64,000 nt of DNA from an uncultured Psychroserpens sp. (GCF_947492715.1 NZ_CANLNS010000003.1:186001-250000); one strand, 5' to 3'. Positions 17,705-26,146 are shown, numbered from the stretch's first letter. The notes: a model not told the origin generated them from the letters alone. Numbers and translations: made by a program.

Positions 17705-18160
17705 TTATTTGACTCTAACACTTTTAGGAACCAACTTGGTGTAATCGCCATTGTTTCTTATAACATCTCTAACTATTGATGATGAAATATAAGACGTACT
17801 TGCAGCAGTTAACAAGAATACCGTTTCAATAGGAGCCAAGTCTCGATTGGTGTGGGCTATAGCTTTTTCAAATTCAAAATCTGCGGGATTACGCAAGCCT
17901 CTTAAAATAAATTCTACATTATTTTCTTTACAAAAGTCTACGGTAAGCCCTTTATAAGTCACCACTTTTACTTTAGGTTCATCTTTAAAGGCTTCTTCAA
18001 TAAATTGTTGACGTTCGTCAAGTGAGAACATATACTTTTTGTCGGCATTAATGCCAATCGCAACAATAACTTCATCAAAAAGCCTAACACTACGTTTTAT
18101 AATGTCGTAGTGACCAAGTGTAATCGGATCAAAAGATCCAGGAAAGATTGCTCGTTTCAT
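17705..18160 (-). CDS. coaD: Phosphopantetheine adenylyltransferase
   Basis: 151 aa. It catalyses the penultimate step of coenzyme A synthesis. The nucleotidyltransferase signature FPGSFDPITLGHYDII contains the TxGH motif, and LRGLRNPADFEFE and the C-terminal ASTSYISSSIVRDV (the ISSS motif) are all conserved. Full length. It is transcribed leftwards after ddl and a zinc-ribbon protein gene with gaps of 10 and 41 bp, probably one unit. Confidence 0.98.
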   Translation of the reverse strand: MKRAIFPGSFDPITLGHYDIIKRSVRLFDEVIVAIGINADKKYMFSLDERQQFIEEAFKDEPKVKVVTYKGLTVDFCKENNVEFILRGLRNPADFEFEKAIAHTNRDLAPIETVFLLTAASTSYISSSIVRDVIRNNGDYTKLVPKSVRVK

Positions 18161-18201
18161 AGGTTAAAGATACAATTCTGTTTTTATTTAAGACGCTTAA
18201 A

Positions 18202-18834
18202 CTAGCTTCTGTTTACGACTTTAATATATTTTGTCTCGTAGTATTCTTTTAGTTTTTGAAGCGAAAAGCGATTAGTAAATGTTGAGTCATAAAACTTGGC
18301 CTTATCAATAAGTCTACTTTTGTAGACCTTTTTTACGGTCTTGGTGTTGTACATAACCGTTATACTATCATTAGAGACATCAATTACTTTCATAAGTGTA
18401 TAATGAGACGAATAATCATTAATATGTTCCTTAGTTTTATCTACCTTAATAGTATATATGTCACCAATCTTTGGATGATCTATAAGATTTTGATCTTTAA
18501 TCTCACGGTCTGCAAAAAGTACAGAAAGTAGATAAATTAGAATAGTCGATATGGCAATACCACTAAAATACCAAAGCGGATATTTTGTGCGTATTCTATT
18601 TTTAAAATGCTGTTGTATATCCTTAGGAAGGGTTTTTAATTGAAATTGCTCGGCACAGGTATCACATTCTAAGTGTTTTTTTTTACCTATTGGAAACATA
18701 GGAACCCAAAAGAGGTATAAGTATTTACCAAAGACTTCATATGACATGGAGGTTTTACTTTGACATTTTGGACAAGTGACATGTCTTAGTTCTCCTTCAT
18801 CAAGTTTGTTTTTCTCAATCCCCCAAAGTATCAT
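18202..18834 (-). CDS. Membrane protein with N-terminal zinc-ribbon, function unknown
   Basis: 210 aa. Two CxxC pairs (CPKCQS near 20 and CDTCAEQF near 58) suggest a zinc ribbon on the cytoplasmic side. One membrane helix (about 90-110) follows, then a ~100-residue extracytoplasmic domain that is rich in Lys and Thr with KVIDVSNDSITVMYNTK. No enzymatic motif is seen. It lies 10 bp after ddl and 41 bp before coaD. The gene is well supported, but any role in cell-wall or CoA metabolism would be guesswork from position. Confidence 0.75.
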   Translation of the reverse strand: MILWGIEKNKLDEGELRHVTCPKCQSKTSMSYEVFGKYLYLFWVPMFPIGKKKHLECDTCAEQFQLKTLPKDIQQHFKNRIRTKYPLWYFSGIAISTILIYLLSVLFADREIKDQNLIDHPKIGDIYTIKVDKTKEHINDYSSHYTLMKVIDVSNDSITVMYNTKTVKKVYKSRLIDKAKFYDSTFTNRFSLQKLKEYYETKYIKVVNRS

Positions 18835-18844
18835 AATAGCTATG

Positions 18845-19822
18845 TTAGGAATTTAGTTCAGATTCAATGGCATTTTCAAATAATGCACTTAAACTAATTC
18901 CTGCTTCGGCCGCTTGTTGAGGTAAAATGCTTGCAGCTGTCAAACCAGGAATTGTATTGACTTCTAAAAGGTGTGGGTCACCATCTTTAAAAATATATTC
19001 ACTGCGGCTGAACCCTTTTAATTTAAGTACTTCGTATACTTTTTTTGCAATTTGTCTTACTTTCTTTGCTGAAACATCATCTATTCGGGCAGGAGTGATT
19101 TCTTGAGACTCACCTAAGTATTTTGCCTTATAATCAAAAAAGTCATTATTAGAGACGATTTCAGTAATTGGTAAAACTTTTATTTCACCTTTATAGTTAA
19201 TAACACCAACAGAAACTTCTGTACCATCCAAAAAGGATTCTATAATAACTTCATCATCTTCTTTAAAGGCAACTTCCAAAGCCTGCTGAATATCTTCTTT
19301 CTTATAGACTTTAGTAATTCCAAAACTACTTCCGGCTCTATTTGCTTTTACAAAACAAGGAAGTCCAACGGTCTTAACTATAGTATCTTCGTCAATGGTA
19401 TCCCCAAAATTGACGTAATAAGAGTTTGCTGTTTTAATACCATATGGCTTCAAAGCACTTAAACAATCTCTTTTGTTAAAAGTTAGAGCCGCTTGGTACA
19501 TGCCACAACTTGTATGAGGCATACCGAGTAACTCAAAATAACCTTGCATGAATCCATCTTCTCCAGGAGAACCATGAATGGCATTAAAAACACAGTCGAA
19601 ATTGATTTTGACTTCATTTACCACAACCGAAAAGTCATTTTTATCGATCGGGAATTCTTCGTTTAGATCATTTACAAAAACCCATTTGTCTTTAAAAATA
19701 TGAATGCGATACGCATTATATTTAGATTTGTCTAAGGTGTCGTAAACTACTTGTCCGCTTTTGAGAGAGATTTCATATTCACTTGAAAACCCACCCATTA
19801 TGATGGCTATATTCTTTTTCAT
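18845..19822 (-). CDS. ddl: D-alanine--D-alanine ligase
   Basis: 325 aa. ATP-grasp enzyme making the D-Ala-D-Ala dipeptide of peptidoglycan. Visible motifs are GGFSSEYEISLKSG at the N-terminus, the HGSPGEDG substrate loop, CFVKANRAGSSFGITKV (ATP binding), EVSVGVI, and the metal site LLEVNTIPGLTAASILP. Full length with an ATG start. It is divergent from the PASTA-domain gene across 160 bp. Confidence 0.98.
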   Translation of the reverse strand: MKKNIAIIMGGFSSEYEISLKSGQVVYDTLDKSKYNAYRIHIFKDKWVFVNDLNEEFPIDKNDFSVVVNEVKINFDCVFNAIHGSPGEDGFMQGYFELLGMPHTSCGMYQAALTFNKRDCLSALKPYGIKTANSYYVNFGDTIDEDTIVKTVGLPCFVKANRAGSSFGITKVYKKEDIQQALEVAFKEDDEVIIESFLDGTEVSVGVINYKGEIKVLPITEIVSNNDFFDYKAKYLGESQEITPARIDDVSAKKVRQIAKKVYEVLKLKGFSRSEYIFKDGDPHLLEVNTIPGLTAASILPQQAAEAGISLSALFENAIESELNS

Positions 19823-19982
19823 AAACCAATTGTACTCAAGAGATAGTCTTTTTATTTATGTTCAATCGTATATCTTATTTAACAATAATACGCTTCAAAT
19901 CGAGTTAAGCTAAAATAGCATATTAAACCCATAAAAAAAACGCTTTCGTTTTTATATATTTGTCGCACAGTAAATTTTTTAC

Positions 19983-20546
19983 ATGAGTCTTATAAAGTTT
20001 CTTAAGAGTAAAACATTTTTTAAACAATTAGGATTAGCAATTGTTGCGTTAGTGATTATTTTGTTTTTGACTATGCAATGGCTAAAAAGCACTACAAATC
20101 ATGGTGAATTTATTAAAGTTCCTGATTTAAAAGGTAAGACACTCCAAACAGTGGAAATAGAATTAAATGATAATGATTTGGTGATGGAAATTCAAGATTC
20201 AGCGAACTATAATCCTAAATACCCAAAATATTCGGTTATAGAACAATACCCTAAAGCTGGAGCTCAAGTAAAAGAAGATAGAAAAATATATCTTACTTTA
20301 AATCCATCGGGATATCGTAAAGTTCCTGTTCCTAATATTGTACGTCGTACATTTCGTCAAGCAAAACCTACATTGGAAACCCTAGGTTTTAATGTTGGAC
20401 AAGTGACCTATGTTGATGATATAGGTAAAGATGAAGTGATTTCAATAAAGTACAAAGGAGAAACAATTGAAGCGGGAAAATTACTTCCGCTAACTTCTAA
20501 AATTGACGTCGTTTTAGGAAACGGAAAACGCGGCGGATCTAACTAA
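19983..20546 (+). CDS. Single-pass membrane PASTA-domain protein
   Basis: 187 aa. A short cytoplasmic N-terminus and one helix (about 17-31) are followed by about two PASTA domains (about 43-110 and 113-180), with FIKVPDLKGKTLQTVEIEL, VIEQYPKAGAQVK and VPVPNIVRRTFRQAKPTLE. PASTA domains bind muropeptides or other cell-wall ligands. There is no kinase or PBP domain, so this is a stand-alone sensor or scaffold. It ends 2 bp before the pseudouridine synthase gene, a frequent pairing in Flavobacteriia. Confidence 0.92.
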   Translation: MSLIKFLKSKTFFKQLGLAIVALVIILFLTMQWLKSTTNHGEFIKVPDLKGKTLQTVEIELNDNDLVMEIQDSANYNPKYPKYSVIEQYPKAGAQVKEDRKIYLTLNPSGYRKVPVPNIVRRTFRQAKPTLETLGFNVGQVTYVDDIGKDEVISIKYKGETIEAGKLLPLTSKIDVVLGNGKRGGSN

Positions 20547-20548
20547 TA

Positions 20549-21589
20549 ATGACCACAGAAAATACATCCATTGAACAGAATGACGATGAGTTATTCGAGC
20601 ATCACGCTTTTATAGTAGATAAGGGCCAAACTCCGCTGCGCATTGATAAATATTTGATGAATCGTATAGAGAATGCTACTCGAAATAAAATACAAGCTGC
20701 GGCTAAAGATGGAAGTATTTATGTAAATGATATGCCTGTAAAACAAAATTATAAGGTTAAGCCATTTGATAAGATTAGAGTACTTTTTGAGCATCCTCCT
20801 TATGAGTATTTACTAACACCAGAGAATATACCTTTAGATATAGTTTATGAAGATGATGAACTACTTGTTCTTAATAAACCTGCAGGAATGGTTGTGCACC
20901 CAGGCCATGGTAACTATTCAGGAACTTTAATTAATGCCTTGGTTTATCATTTCGAAAACTTACCTAATAACTCTAGTGAGCGACCAGGTTTAGTACATCG
21001 TATAGATAAAGATACCAGTGGCTTACTTGTTGTGGCAAAGACCGAGCAAGCAATGACCCATTTATCTAAGCAGTTTTTTGATAAAACAAGCGAACGCGAA
21101 TATGTAGCTATAGTATGGGGAAATATGTCAGAAGATGAAGGCTCTATAGAAGGGCATATTGGTCGTCATCCTAAAAACAGATTGCAGAATACAGTTTTCG
21201 AAGGAGACGATATAGATAAAGGAAAACCCGCAGTTACGCATTATAAAGTTATCGAACGTTTAGGTTATGTGACATTAGTGTCTTGTAAATTAGAAACGGG
21301 ACGCACGCATCAAATTCGCGTACACATGAAACACATTGGACATACCCTTTTCAATGATGAACGTTATGGAGGCGAGCGTATCTTAAAAGGGACAACTTTT
21401 TCTAAATACAAACAATTTGTAGATAATTGTTTTAAAGTGTTACCAAGACAAGCATTGCATGCTAAAACTTTAGGTTTTGAACATCCCAGAACGGGTGAAC
21501 ATATGAGTTTTGATTCTCCAATTCCTGATGATATGCAGCAGTGCATTGATAAATGGAGACATTATGCAAGACATCAAGATACAAATTGA
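20549..21589 (+). CDS. RluA-family rRNA pseudouridine synthase (RluD-like)
   Basis: 346 aa. The S4 RNA-binding domain (about 30-95) precedes the pseudouridine synthase domain. The catalytic motif is HRIDKDTSG (150-158) with the nucleophile Asp153, followed by LETGRTHQIRVHM. Length and S4 domain fit RluD, which modifies helix 69 of 23S rRNA, but the exact target cannot be read from sequence. Co-directional with the PASTA gene at 2-bp spacing. Confidence 0.95.
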   Translation: MTTENTSIEQNDDELFEHHAFIVDKGQTPLRIDKYLMNRIENATRNKIQAAAKDGSIYVNDMPVKQNYKVKPFDKIRVLFEHPPYEYLLTPENIPLDIVYEDDELLVLNKPAGMVVHPGHGNYSGTLINALVYHFENLPNNSSERPGLVHRIDKDTSGLLVVAKTEQAMTHLSKQFFDKTSEREYVAIVWGNMSEDEGSIEGHIGRHPKNRLQNTVFEGDDIDKGKPAVTHYKVIERLGYVTLVSCKLETGRTHQIRVHMKHIGHTLFNDERYGGERILKGTTFSKYKQFVDNCFKVLPRQALHAKTLGFEHPRTGEHMSFDSPIPDDMQQCIDKWRHYARHQDTN

Positions 21590-21619
21590 AAATTTAGTTT
21601 TATAATTCAAAAAAAATAC

Positions 21620-21627
21620 TATTTTTG
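21620..21627 (+). promoter_or_regulatory. Putative -7 element before the DDGYY-repeat gene
   Basis: TATTTTTG matches TAnnTTTG and lies 23 bp upstream of the start codon at 21651, so the repeat gene could have its own promoter. No -33 TTTG at standard spacing. Confidence 0.4.
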
Positions 21628-21650
21628 TGTAAGAAATTTAGTTCAAACAG

Positions 21651-21893
21651 ATGAAAAGAAGAGACTTTATAAAGAAATCGGGACAAACATTAGTAATAAC
21701 TTCAGTAGCCAGTATTGTTGGGCTTTCGGCGGTTTCATGTTCGTCCGATTCTGATGACGATAATGGAATGTTTGATGATGGCTATTATGATGATGGCTAT
21801 TATGACGATGGTTACTATGATGACGGTTATTACGATGATGGATATTATGACGATGGTTACTATGATGACGGTTATTACGATGGGGGGTATTAA
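21651..21893 (+). CDS. Tat-signal lipoprotein consisting of DDGYY tandem repeats
   Basis: 80 aa. The N-terminus KRRDFIK (2-8) fits the twin-arginine motif (S/T)RRxFLK and is followed by a hydrophobic segment and a lipobox-like AVSC (Cys30). The predicted mature part starts CSSDSDDDNGMF and then consists of seven perfect DDGYY units (42-76) and a final DGGY. A Tat signal implies export after folding or modification in the cytoplasm. The repeats offer 14-15 Tyr and as many Asp as possible modification sites. Two downstream glycosyltransferase genes on the same strand are candidate modifying enzymes. It is not a recognised family to me; its function is unknown. Confidence 0.8.
   Translation: MKRRDFIKKSGQTLVITSVASIVGLSAVSCSSDSDDDNGMFDDGYYDDGYYDDGYYDDGYYDDGYYDDGYYDDGYYDGGY
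21774..21890 (+). repeat. 15-bp in-frame tandem repeat with 45-bp higher-order duplication
   Basis: Seven 15-bp units (21774-21878) encode DDGYY, plus a partial 12-bp unit. Units 2-4 (21789-21833) and 5-7 (21834-21878) are the same 45 bp with a single mismatch (ggc versus gga), and 33 bp from 21804 recur identically from 21849. Synonymous variation (gat/gac, tat/tac, ggc/ggt/gga) distinguishes units, so the repeat expanded by duplication while the peptide stayed unchanged. Confidence 0.95.
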
Positions 21894-22044
21894 TCCATTC
21901 AAATGATCTTATAAAAAATAGAATTTAGATTCTAGATATGGTGTTTTTTGAGTTATACAATTTGGTATAATTTGGAAAACACTTTTAGTTAATAAACATA
22001 TTTATTAATATTACTTCGCTTTTAACAAATCAAAAACTTTAAGA

Positions 22045-23223
22045 ATGGGAGCTCTCAAAAGTGCTGCAAAAGAATCTATTTTAGTCTATAAAAGTTATGG
22101 AGGTATAGGAGATATCTTTTTTACGGTTCCATCATTATACATGCTAAAGCAAAAGTTTAATGAGGTAACTTATGCAACGCAACCAAGACTAGTTAATCTT
22201 TTTAAAACCCATTTGGAAGGGATTCTGGTTATAGACGAAACTACTGTAGATGAATCTCATTATGATACTATTATAGAATTAGGCAATTATCCTCGATTTA
22301 ATAATGACCTAGAGAAGAAACCTCAAATAGTTTATCATACGCATAAAAAAGTAAAACAGCATTCCATTGAGCATTATAAGGATGGTATAGTTTCAGAATT
22401 TCCAGATATTGTTAAGACAAAAACAGCGTATCCATATTTTAAAAAAAGAAAAGCCTCCGAGATCTATTATACAGTGCACCCAGGAGCAGGTTTTATTTTA
22501 AAAGCTTGGCCAATTGACTATTATGCTAGTTTAATTGAGTTAATTTATGAGCACTATCCTCAATTAAAAGCGAAGATAATTATTGGTCCTAACGACCCAA
22601 ATCCAGAACCTTATTTTAAAAGTAAAGCACTTAACTACGAATTAGTTACTGGAGATATAGATGAAGTTGGGCATGTCGTTTCTGGCGCTCAGTTTCACAT
22701 AGGAAATGATGCTGGAATAACACATTTGGCAGGTGCATTTAATATCCCTATACTCACCATCTACGGACCTACAGGTCCTGGATCATGGGGAGCATTCTCT
22801 GAGAAAGTCGAGCTTATATGGGGAAAACGTGGGAATTGTAATTTGAGATGCAATTATGAAGTTATTATTAATTGTGAAGATAAGGTTTGTTTAAACAAAG
22901 TTTTACCTAAAAAAATGCTCTTTCAGTTATTAAAGCTACTCAATAAGATTTATAAATCTACCTCCCAATTGTATATTTTAAATCAAGATTTTAGGATTAT
23001 AATAGAGGATGATAGTTATATATTTAAAAGTAATGACAAAGAGTTCTTACTTGAAATTAAAGATTTTGAAAGCCGAAAGTTTTTAGCCAATAATCTTTCT
23101 GATAAAGACATTGATATTGAATATATGCCAACACAGTTTCTCGAAACTTTTAAGGCTTTAGAGCAATTAGATGTGTTTTATCCTTATCCTAATATTAATC
23201 ATAACACTTCGGCCAATGCTTAA
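22045..23223 (+). CDS. GT9 (heptosyltransferase-like) glycosyltransferase with extra C-terminal domain
   Basis: 392 aa. The GT-B fold of ADP-heptose:LPS heptosyltransferases (GT9) is seen in YKSYGGIGDIFFTVPSLYML near the N-terminus, HPGAGFILKAWP (145-156), HIGNDAGITHLAG (218-230) and PILTIYGPTGPGSWGAFS. A Cys-rich stretch (GNCNLRCNYEVIINCEDKVC, 263-282) follows. Residues about 300-385 are an addition beyond normal GT9 enzymes: a short beta segment (DFRIIIEDDSYIFKSNDKEF) then a helix (FLETFKALEQLDVF). This could be a small peptide-binding (PqqD/RRE-like) domain, but that is inference. It overlaps the next gene by 8 bp, and the repeat lipoprotein lies 151 bp upstream on the same strand. Confidence 0.88.
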   Translation: MGALKSAAKESILVYKSYGGIGDIFFTVPSLYMLKQKFNEVTYATQPRLVNLFKTHLEGILVIDETTVDESHYDTIIELGNYPRFNNDLEKKPQIVYHTHKKVKQHSIEHYKDGIVSEFPDIVKTKTAYPYFKKRKASEIYYTVHPGAGFILKAWPIDYYASLIELIYEHYPQLKAKIIIGPNDPNPEPYFKSKALNYELVTGDIDEVGHVVSGAQFHIGNDAGITHLAGAFNIPILTIYGPTGPGSWGAFSEKVELIWGKRGNCNLRCNYEVIINCEDKVCLNKVLPKKMLFQLLKLLNKIYKSTSQLYILNQDFRIIIEDDSYIFKSNDKEFLLEIKDFESRKFLANNLSDKDIDIEYMPTQFLETFKALEQLDVFYPYPNINHNTSANA

Positions 23224-24595
23224 CTTAGATAATGTGACCTTACTTGGTGTTGATTGTATTGATATTAATAGATTGATACAAGCTGCAGATATATCACAAA
23301 AATTTGTAAGTTTCAAATCGGTAAAGTTACTTACACATCTAGAGTCTAGCGACAAAAGAATTGTTAGAATCCCACAAATCGATTCTATTGAAGGGTATAG
23401 TAAGTTTATGATTAAAGAACTCGAAAAGTATGTAGATACTGAGTTTGTACTAATTTTTCAATATGACGGATTTGTACTTAACCCTAATCGTTGGTCTGAA
23501 ACCTTTTTAGAATATGACTATATCGGAGCTCCAGCTTTTTGGGGTATGGGAAATGGCGGATTTAGCCTTAGGTCTAAAAAATTACTCAGTATTCTTAGCG
23601 AAACTAATGATATTGAAGAATTCCACCCTGAAGATTTAAGAATATGTAAAACATATAGATCTTCTTTAGAATCTAAAGGCATTCAATTTGCACCAGAAGA
23701 AATAGCTCATAAATTTAGCGTAGAAAATAATGCATGGAATGGACAGTTTGGATTTCATAATGCAGATATTTCACTTTGGGATAGTAACAAGTTTATTAAT
23801 ACTAAGGCGCAGCAATTATTTATTGATAAAATTCAAAACCAAGGGCCTGATGCTAATGATCTAAAATTGAGTTACGTCGTACAGTTTTATCTTGAAGATA
23901 ATAAATCAAACCCCTTAGAAGAACTAATAAGAGTCTACAGTAGCTATAGCCGAGATATTTTAAAAAAAATTCATTTCGTGTTTGTTGATGACCATTCTAA
24001 CGTTCCAATTCATATCCCAGAGGATATCGTTTTAAATTATACGTTGCTAAGAGTTAAAACAGACATAAAATGGAATCAAGGAGGCGCCAGAAATCTTGGC
24101 GTGAAATACGCAAAATCTGAAAATATCATTGTTACAGATTTAGATATTCTGTTTCCAGAAAACTTATTGGGTAGATTAACAGATTATAAATTGCCTAATA
24201 ATTCGATATTTAAATTTAATACTATTTCCAACTTGCAAACGGTAAGACCTCACGTGAATGTGTTTTTTATGACGAAATCTATTTATATGAAAACTAATGG
24301 CGTCGACGAAGAATTCTGTGGTAATTATGGTTATGAAGATATATTCTTTTATCATCAACAAAAAGCAATTGGAACAAAGTTTTATTTGTATAGTTATTCT
24401 AATATAGTTCATAAAGAACATAAAGATTCCGAAGCAACTCAACATAATAGTTTAATAAGAGATGCTGAGATTAACGAAAAACTCATTGCAGATAAATTAG
24501 AAATTATTGCAACATCCAAAAATCCATTAGATGCTAGAAGTGAGTTATATCTTAATTTTGAATGGGAAGTGGTTTCAGAAGAAGTACAGAAGTAA
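23216..24595 (+). CDS. Two-domain glycosyltransferase: DUF5672 plus GT2/GT27-like
   Basis: 459 aa from the ATG at 23216. An in-frame upstream extension to 23171 lies inside the GT9 gene and is unlikely to be used, because the 8-bp ATGCTTAA overlap gives tight coupling. The N-terminal ~215 residues resemble DUF5672 (LLGVDCIDINRLIQAAD, FVLIFQYDGFVLNP, YIGAPAFWGMGNGGFSLRS), a GT-A-like domain found in glycan clusters. The C-terminal half has WNQGGARNLGVKYAKSENII and the metal-binding TDLDILFP (DxD), with NYGYEDIFFYH near the end as in galactosyltransferase C-terminal regions. So one polypeptide may add two sugars. Together with the GT9 gene it forms a compact operon. The acceptor is unknown. Confidence 0.85.
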   Translation: MLNLDNVTLLGVDCIDINRLIQAADISQKFVSFKSVKLLTHLESSDKRIVRIPQIDSIEGYSKFMIKELEKYVDTEFVLIFQYDGFVLNPNRWSETFLEYDYIGAPAFWGMGNGGFSLRSKKLLSILSETNDIEEFHPEDLRICKTYRSSLESKGIQFAPEEIAHKFSVENNAWNGQFGFHNADISLWDSNKFINTKAQQLFIDKIQNQGPDANDLKLSYVVQFYLEDNKSNPLEELIRVYSSYSRDILKKIHFVFVDDHSNVPIHIPEDIVLNYTLLRVKTDIKWNQGGARNLGVKYAKSENIIVTDLDILFPENLLGRLTDYKLPNNSIFKFNTISNLQTVRPHVNVFFMTKSIYMKTNGVDEEFCGNYGYEDIFFYHQQKAIGTKFYLYSYSNIVHKEHKDSEATQHNSLIRDAEINEKLIADKLEIIATSKNPLDARSELYLNFEWEVVSEEVQK

Positions 24596-24728
24596 TCATC
24601 ATTAATTTTTATTATTATAGTATTTAATATTGCATTTGTAACTGTTCAAATGTATGAGTTTATGGTTGTATCTTTAACCTGAAAAAAACAAAGAAATATT
24701 GTAATTTAGTTAACGAAAAATATCGTTT

Positions 24729-25487
24729 ATGAAACTCGTACTCTCTCCAGCAAAATCATTAGACTTCGAAAGCAAGTTACCTACTACAAAAACAACTGAA
24801 GGCTGTTTTTTAAATGAAGCCGTACGTCTAAACAAGTTATTAAAGAAGAAATCTGCAAAAAGTTTGTCTAAATTGATGAAAATATCTGATAATTTGGGTC
24901 AACAAAATTACCAACGTAATCAGGATTGGAGCTTACCTTTTACACAAGACAACGCAAGACAGGCCATTTATGCATTTAGCGGAGATGTTTATAGAGGACT
25001 AGATGCTTATACTATTGATTCAAAAAAAATAGACAAACTCCAAGATACAGTAAGGGTCATTTCAGGATTGTATGGTGTTTTAAAACCTTTAGATTTAATT
25101 CAGCCTTATCGATTGGAAATGGGAACAAAATTTCCCGTTGGAAAGAATAAAAACCTCTACGAGTTTTGGCGAAAGAAAGTAACTCAAGCCTTAAATGAAG
25201 AACTTGAAGAAGATGAATTATTTTTAAACCTTGCTAGCAACGAATACTTTAAGGCCATAGATACGAAAGCCTTAAAAGTGCCAGTAATTACTGCAAATTT
25301 TAAAGATTTTAAGAACGGAGAGTATAAAACAATAATGACCTTTGCCAAACTAGCACGAGGCTATATGACACGCTATATTATTGATTCTAATGCAAAAAGT
25401 ATAGATGATGTAAAAGGGTTTAATTATGAAAATTATCGATTCTCAGATGAATTATCTAGTGCAACCGAACTTGTATTTACAAGATAA
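24729..25487 (+). CDS. yaaA: Peroxide stress protein YaaA (DUF328/UPF0246)
   Basis: 252 aa, typical. The family signatures LVLSPAKSLDFES at the start, FSGDVYRGLDAYT, RVISGLYGVLKPLDLIQPYRLEMGTK, NLASNEYFKA and KLARGYMTRYI are all present. E. coli YaaA lowers free iron and protects DNA during H2O2 stress and has DNA-binding ability. The stop shares one base with the ATG of the downstream uracil-DNA-glycosylase-like gene, so here it is coupled to a probable DNA repair protein. Confidence 0.96.
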   Translation: MKLVLSPAKSLDFESKLPTTKTTEGCFLNEAVRLNKLLKKKSAKSLSKLMKISDNLGQQNYQRNQDWSLPFTQDNARQAIYAFSGDVYRGLDAYTIDSKKIDKLQDTVRVISGLYGVLKPLDLIQPYRLEMGTKFPVGKNKNLYEFWRKKVTQALNEELEEDELFLNLASNEYFKAIDTKALKVPVITANFKDFKNGEYKTIMTFAKLARGYMTRYIIDSNAKSIDDVKGFNYENYRFSDELSSATELVFTR

Positions 25488-26140
25488 TGTTTTTTCATAA
25501 GCATCCTTATACGCCATTTATTAAAAAAGAAACCACCAAACTCATTGTAGGCACGTTACCACCTCCAAGGTTTAGTACTGGAGAATTGCTTGAAAAAGAT
25601 GTTGATTTTTGCTACGGAAGTTACTACAATTCACTCTGGTTATTTATAGACGAAATTCATAAATTGGGTTTGAGATATGATAATTCTCAAGAAGCAATCC
25701 AAGAACGCAAAGCGTTTTTAATTCAGCATAATATTGGCGTTTGTGATATCGTTGAAAGTGCAGAACGTGAGAAAATTGATGCCTCAGATTTGGGTATGAA
25801 AAATATCAAATTACGTGATGTCGTAAACTACTTAAAGCAATACCCTAAAATTGACACACTGCTGTTTACAGGTGGCAACAGTAAAAACGGACCAGAATAT
25901 TTCTTTAGGAGACATCTCAAAAACTATAATAAGAAACTAGAATTAATATCTAATGAGGTTCCCAGAATCCATAAATTTAACCTAGATGGAAGAACTATAA
26001 AAACGGTATCATTAACCTCTGGCTCTGGTGCGGCAAATATCTCAATAAGTAGACTTCCGCTGTACAAACAACTTAAAGCTAAGAACCCTAAGTTTAATAC
26101 CTTCGATTTTAGAGTACTTCAATATCGCGAGTTTTTTTAA
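25487..26140 (+). CDS. Uracil-DNA glycosylase superfamily protein
   Basis: 217 aa. It starts with HPYTPFIKKETTKLIVGTLPPP, where GTLPPPR replaces the classic GQDPY/GEAPG motif of the UDG fold. SYYNSLWLFIDEI, NIGVCDIVESAER (motif region), LLFTGGNSKNG and the late VSLTSGSGAANIS (corresponding to the HPSP-type loop) follow. These match the family labelled uracil-DNA glycosylase family protein in Bacteroidota; true glycosylase activity is not established. It overlaps yaaA by 1 bp, which suggests an oxidative DNA damage function. Confidence 0.82.
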   Translation: MFFHKHPYTPFIKKETTKLIVGTLPPPRFSTGELLEKDVDFCYGSYYNSLWLFIDEIHKLGLRYDNSQEAIQERKAFLIQHNIGVCDIVESAEREKIDASDLGMKNIKLRDVVNYLKQYPKIDTLLFTGGNSKNGPEYFFRRHLKNYNKKLELISNEVPRIHKFNLDGRTIKTVSLTSGSGAANISISRLPLYKQLKAKNPKFNTFDFRVLQYREFF

Positions 26141-26146
26141 AGTAAT

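Noticed and set aside
21774-21890. Tandem repeats considered as a CRISPR-like array
   Set aside because: Repeats are contiguous without spacers and remain in frame within a coding sequence.
21715-21906. Second repetitive frame (Met/Thr/Ile-rich) over the DDGYY repeat
   Set aside because: It is the +1 reading of the same 15-bp repeats; only the DDGYY frame has a signal sequence and upstream -7 box.
23171-23215. N-terminal extension of the DUF5672/GT2 gene
   Set aside because: The extra 15 residues lie inside the GT9 gene; the ATG at 23216 gives an 8-bp coupled overlap and begins at the conserved domain.
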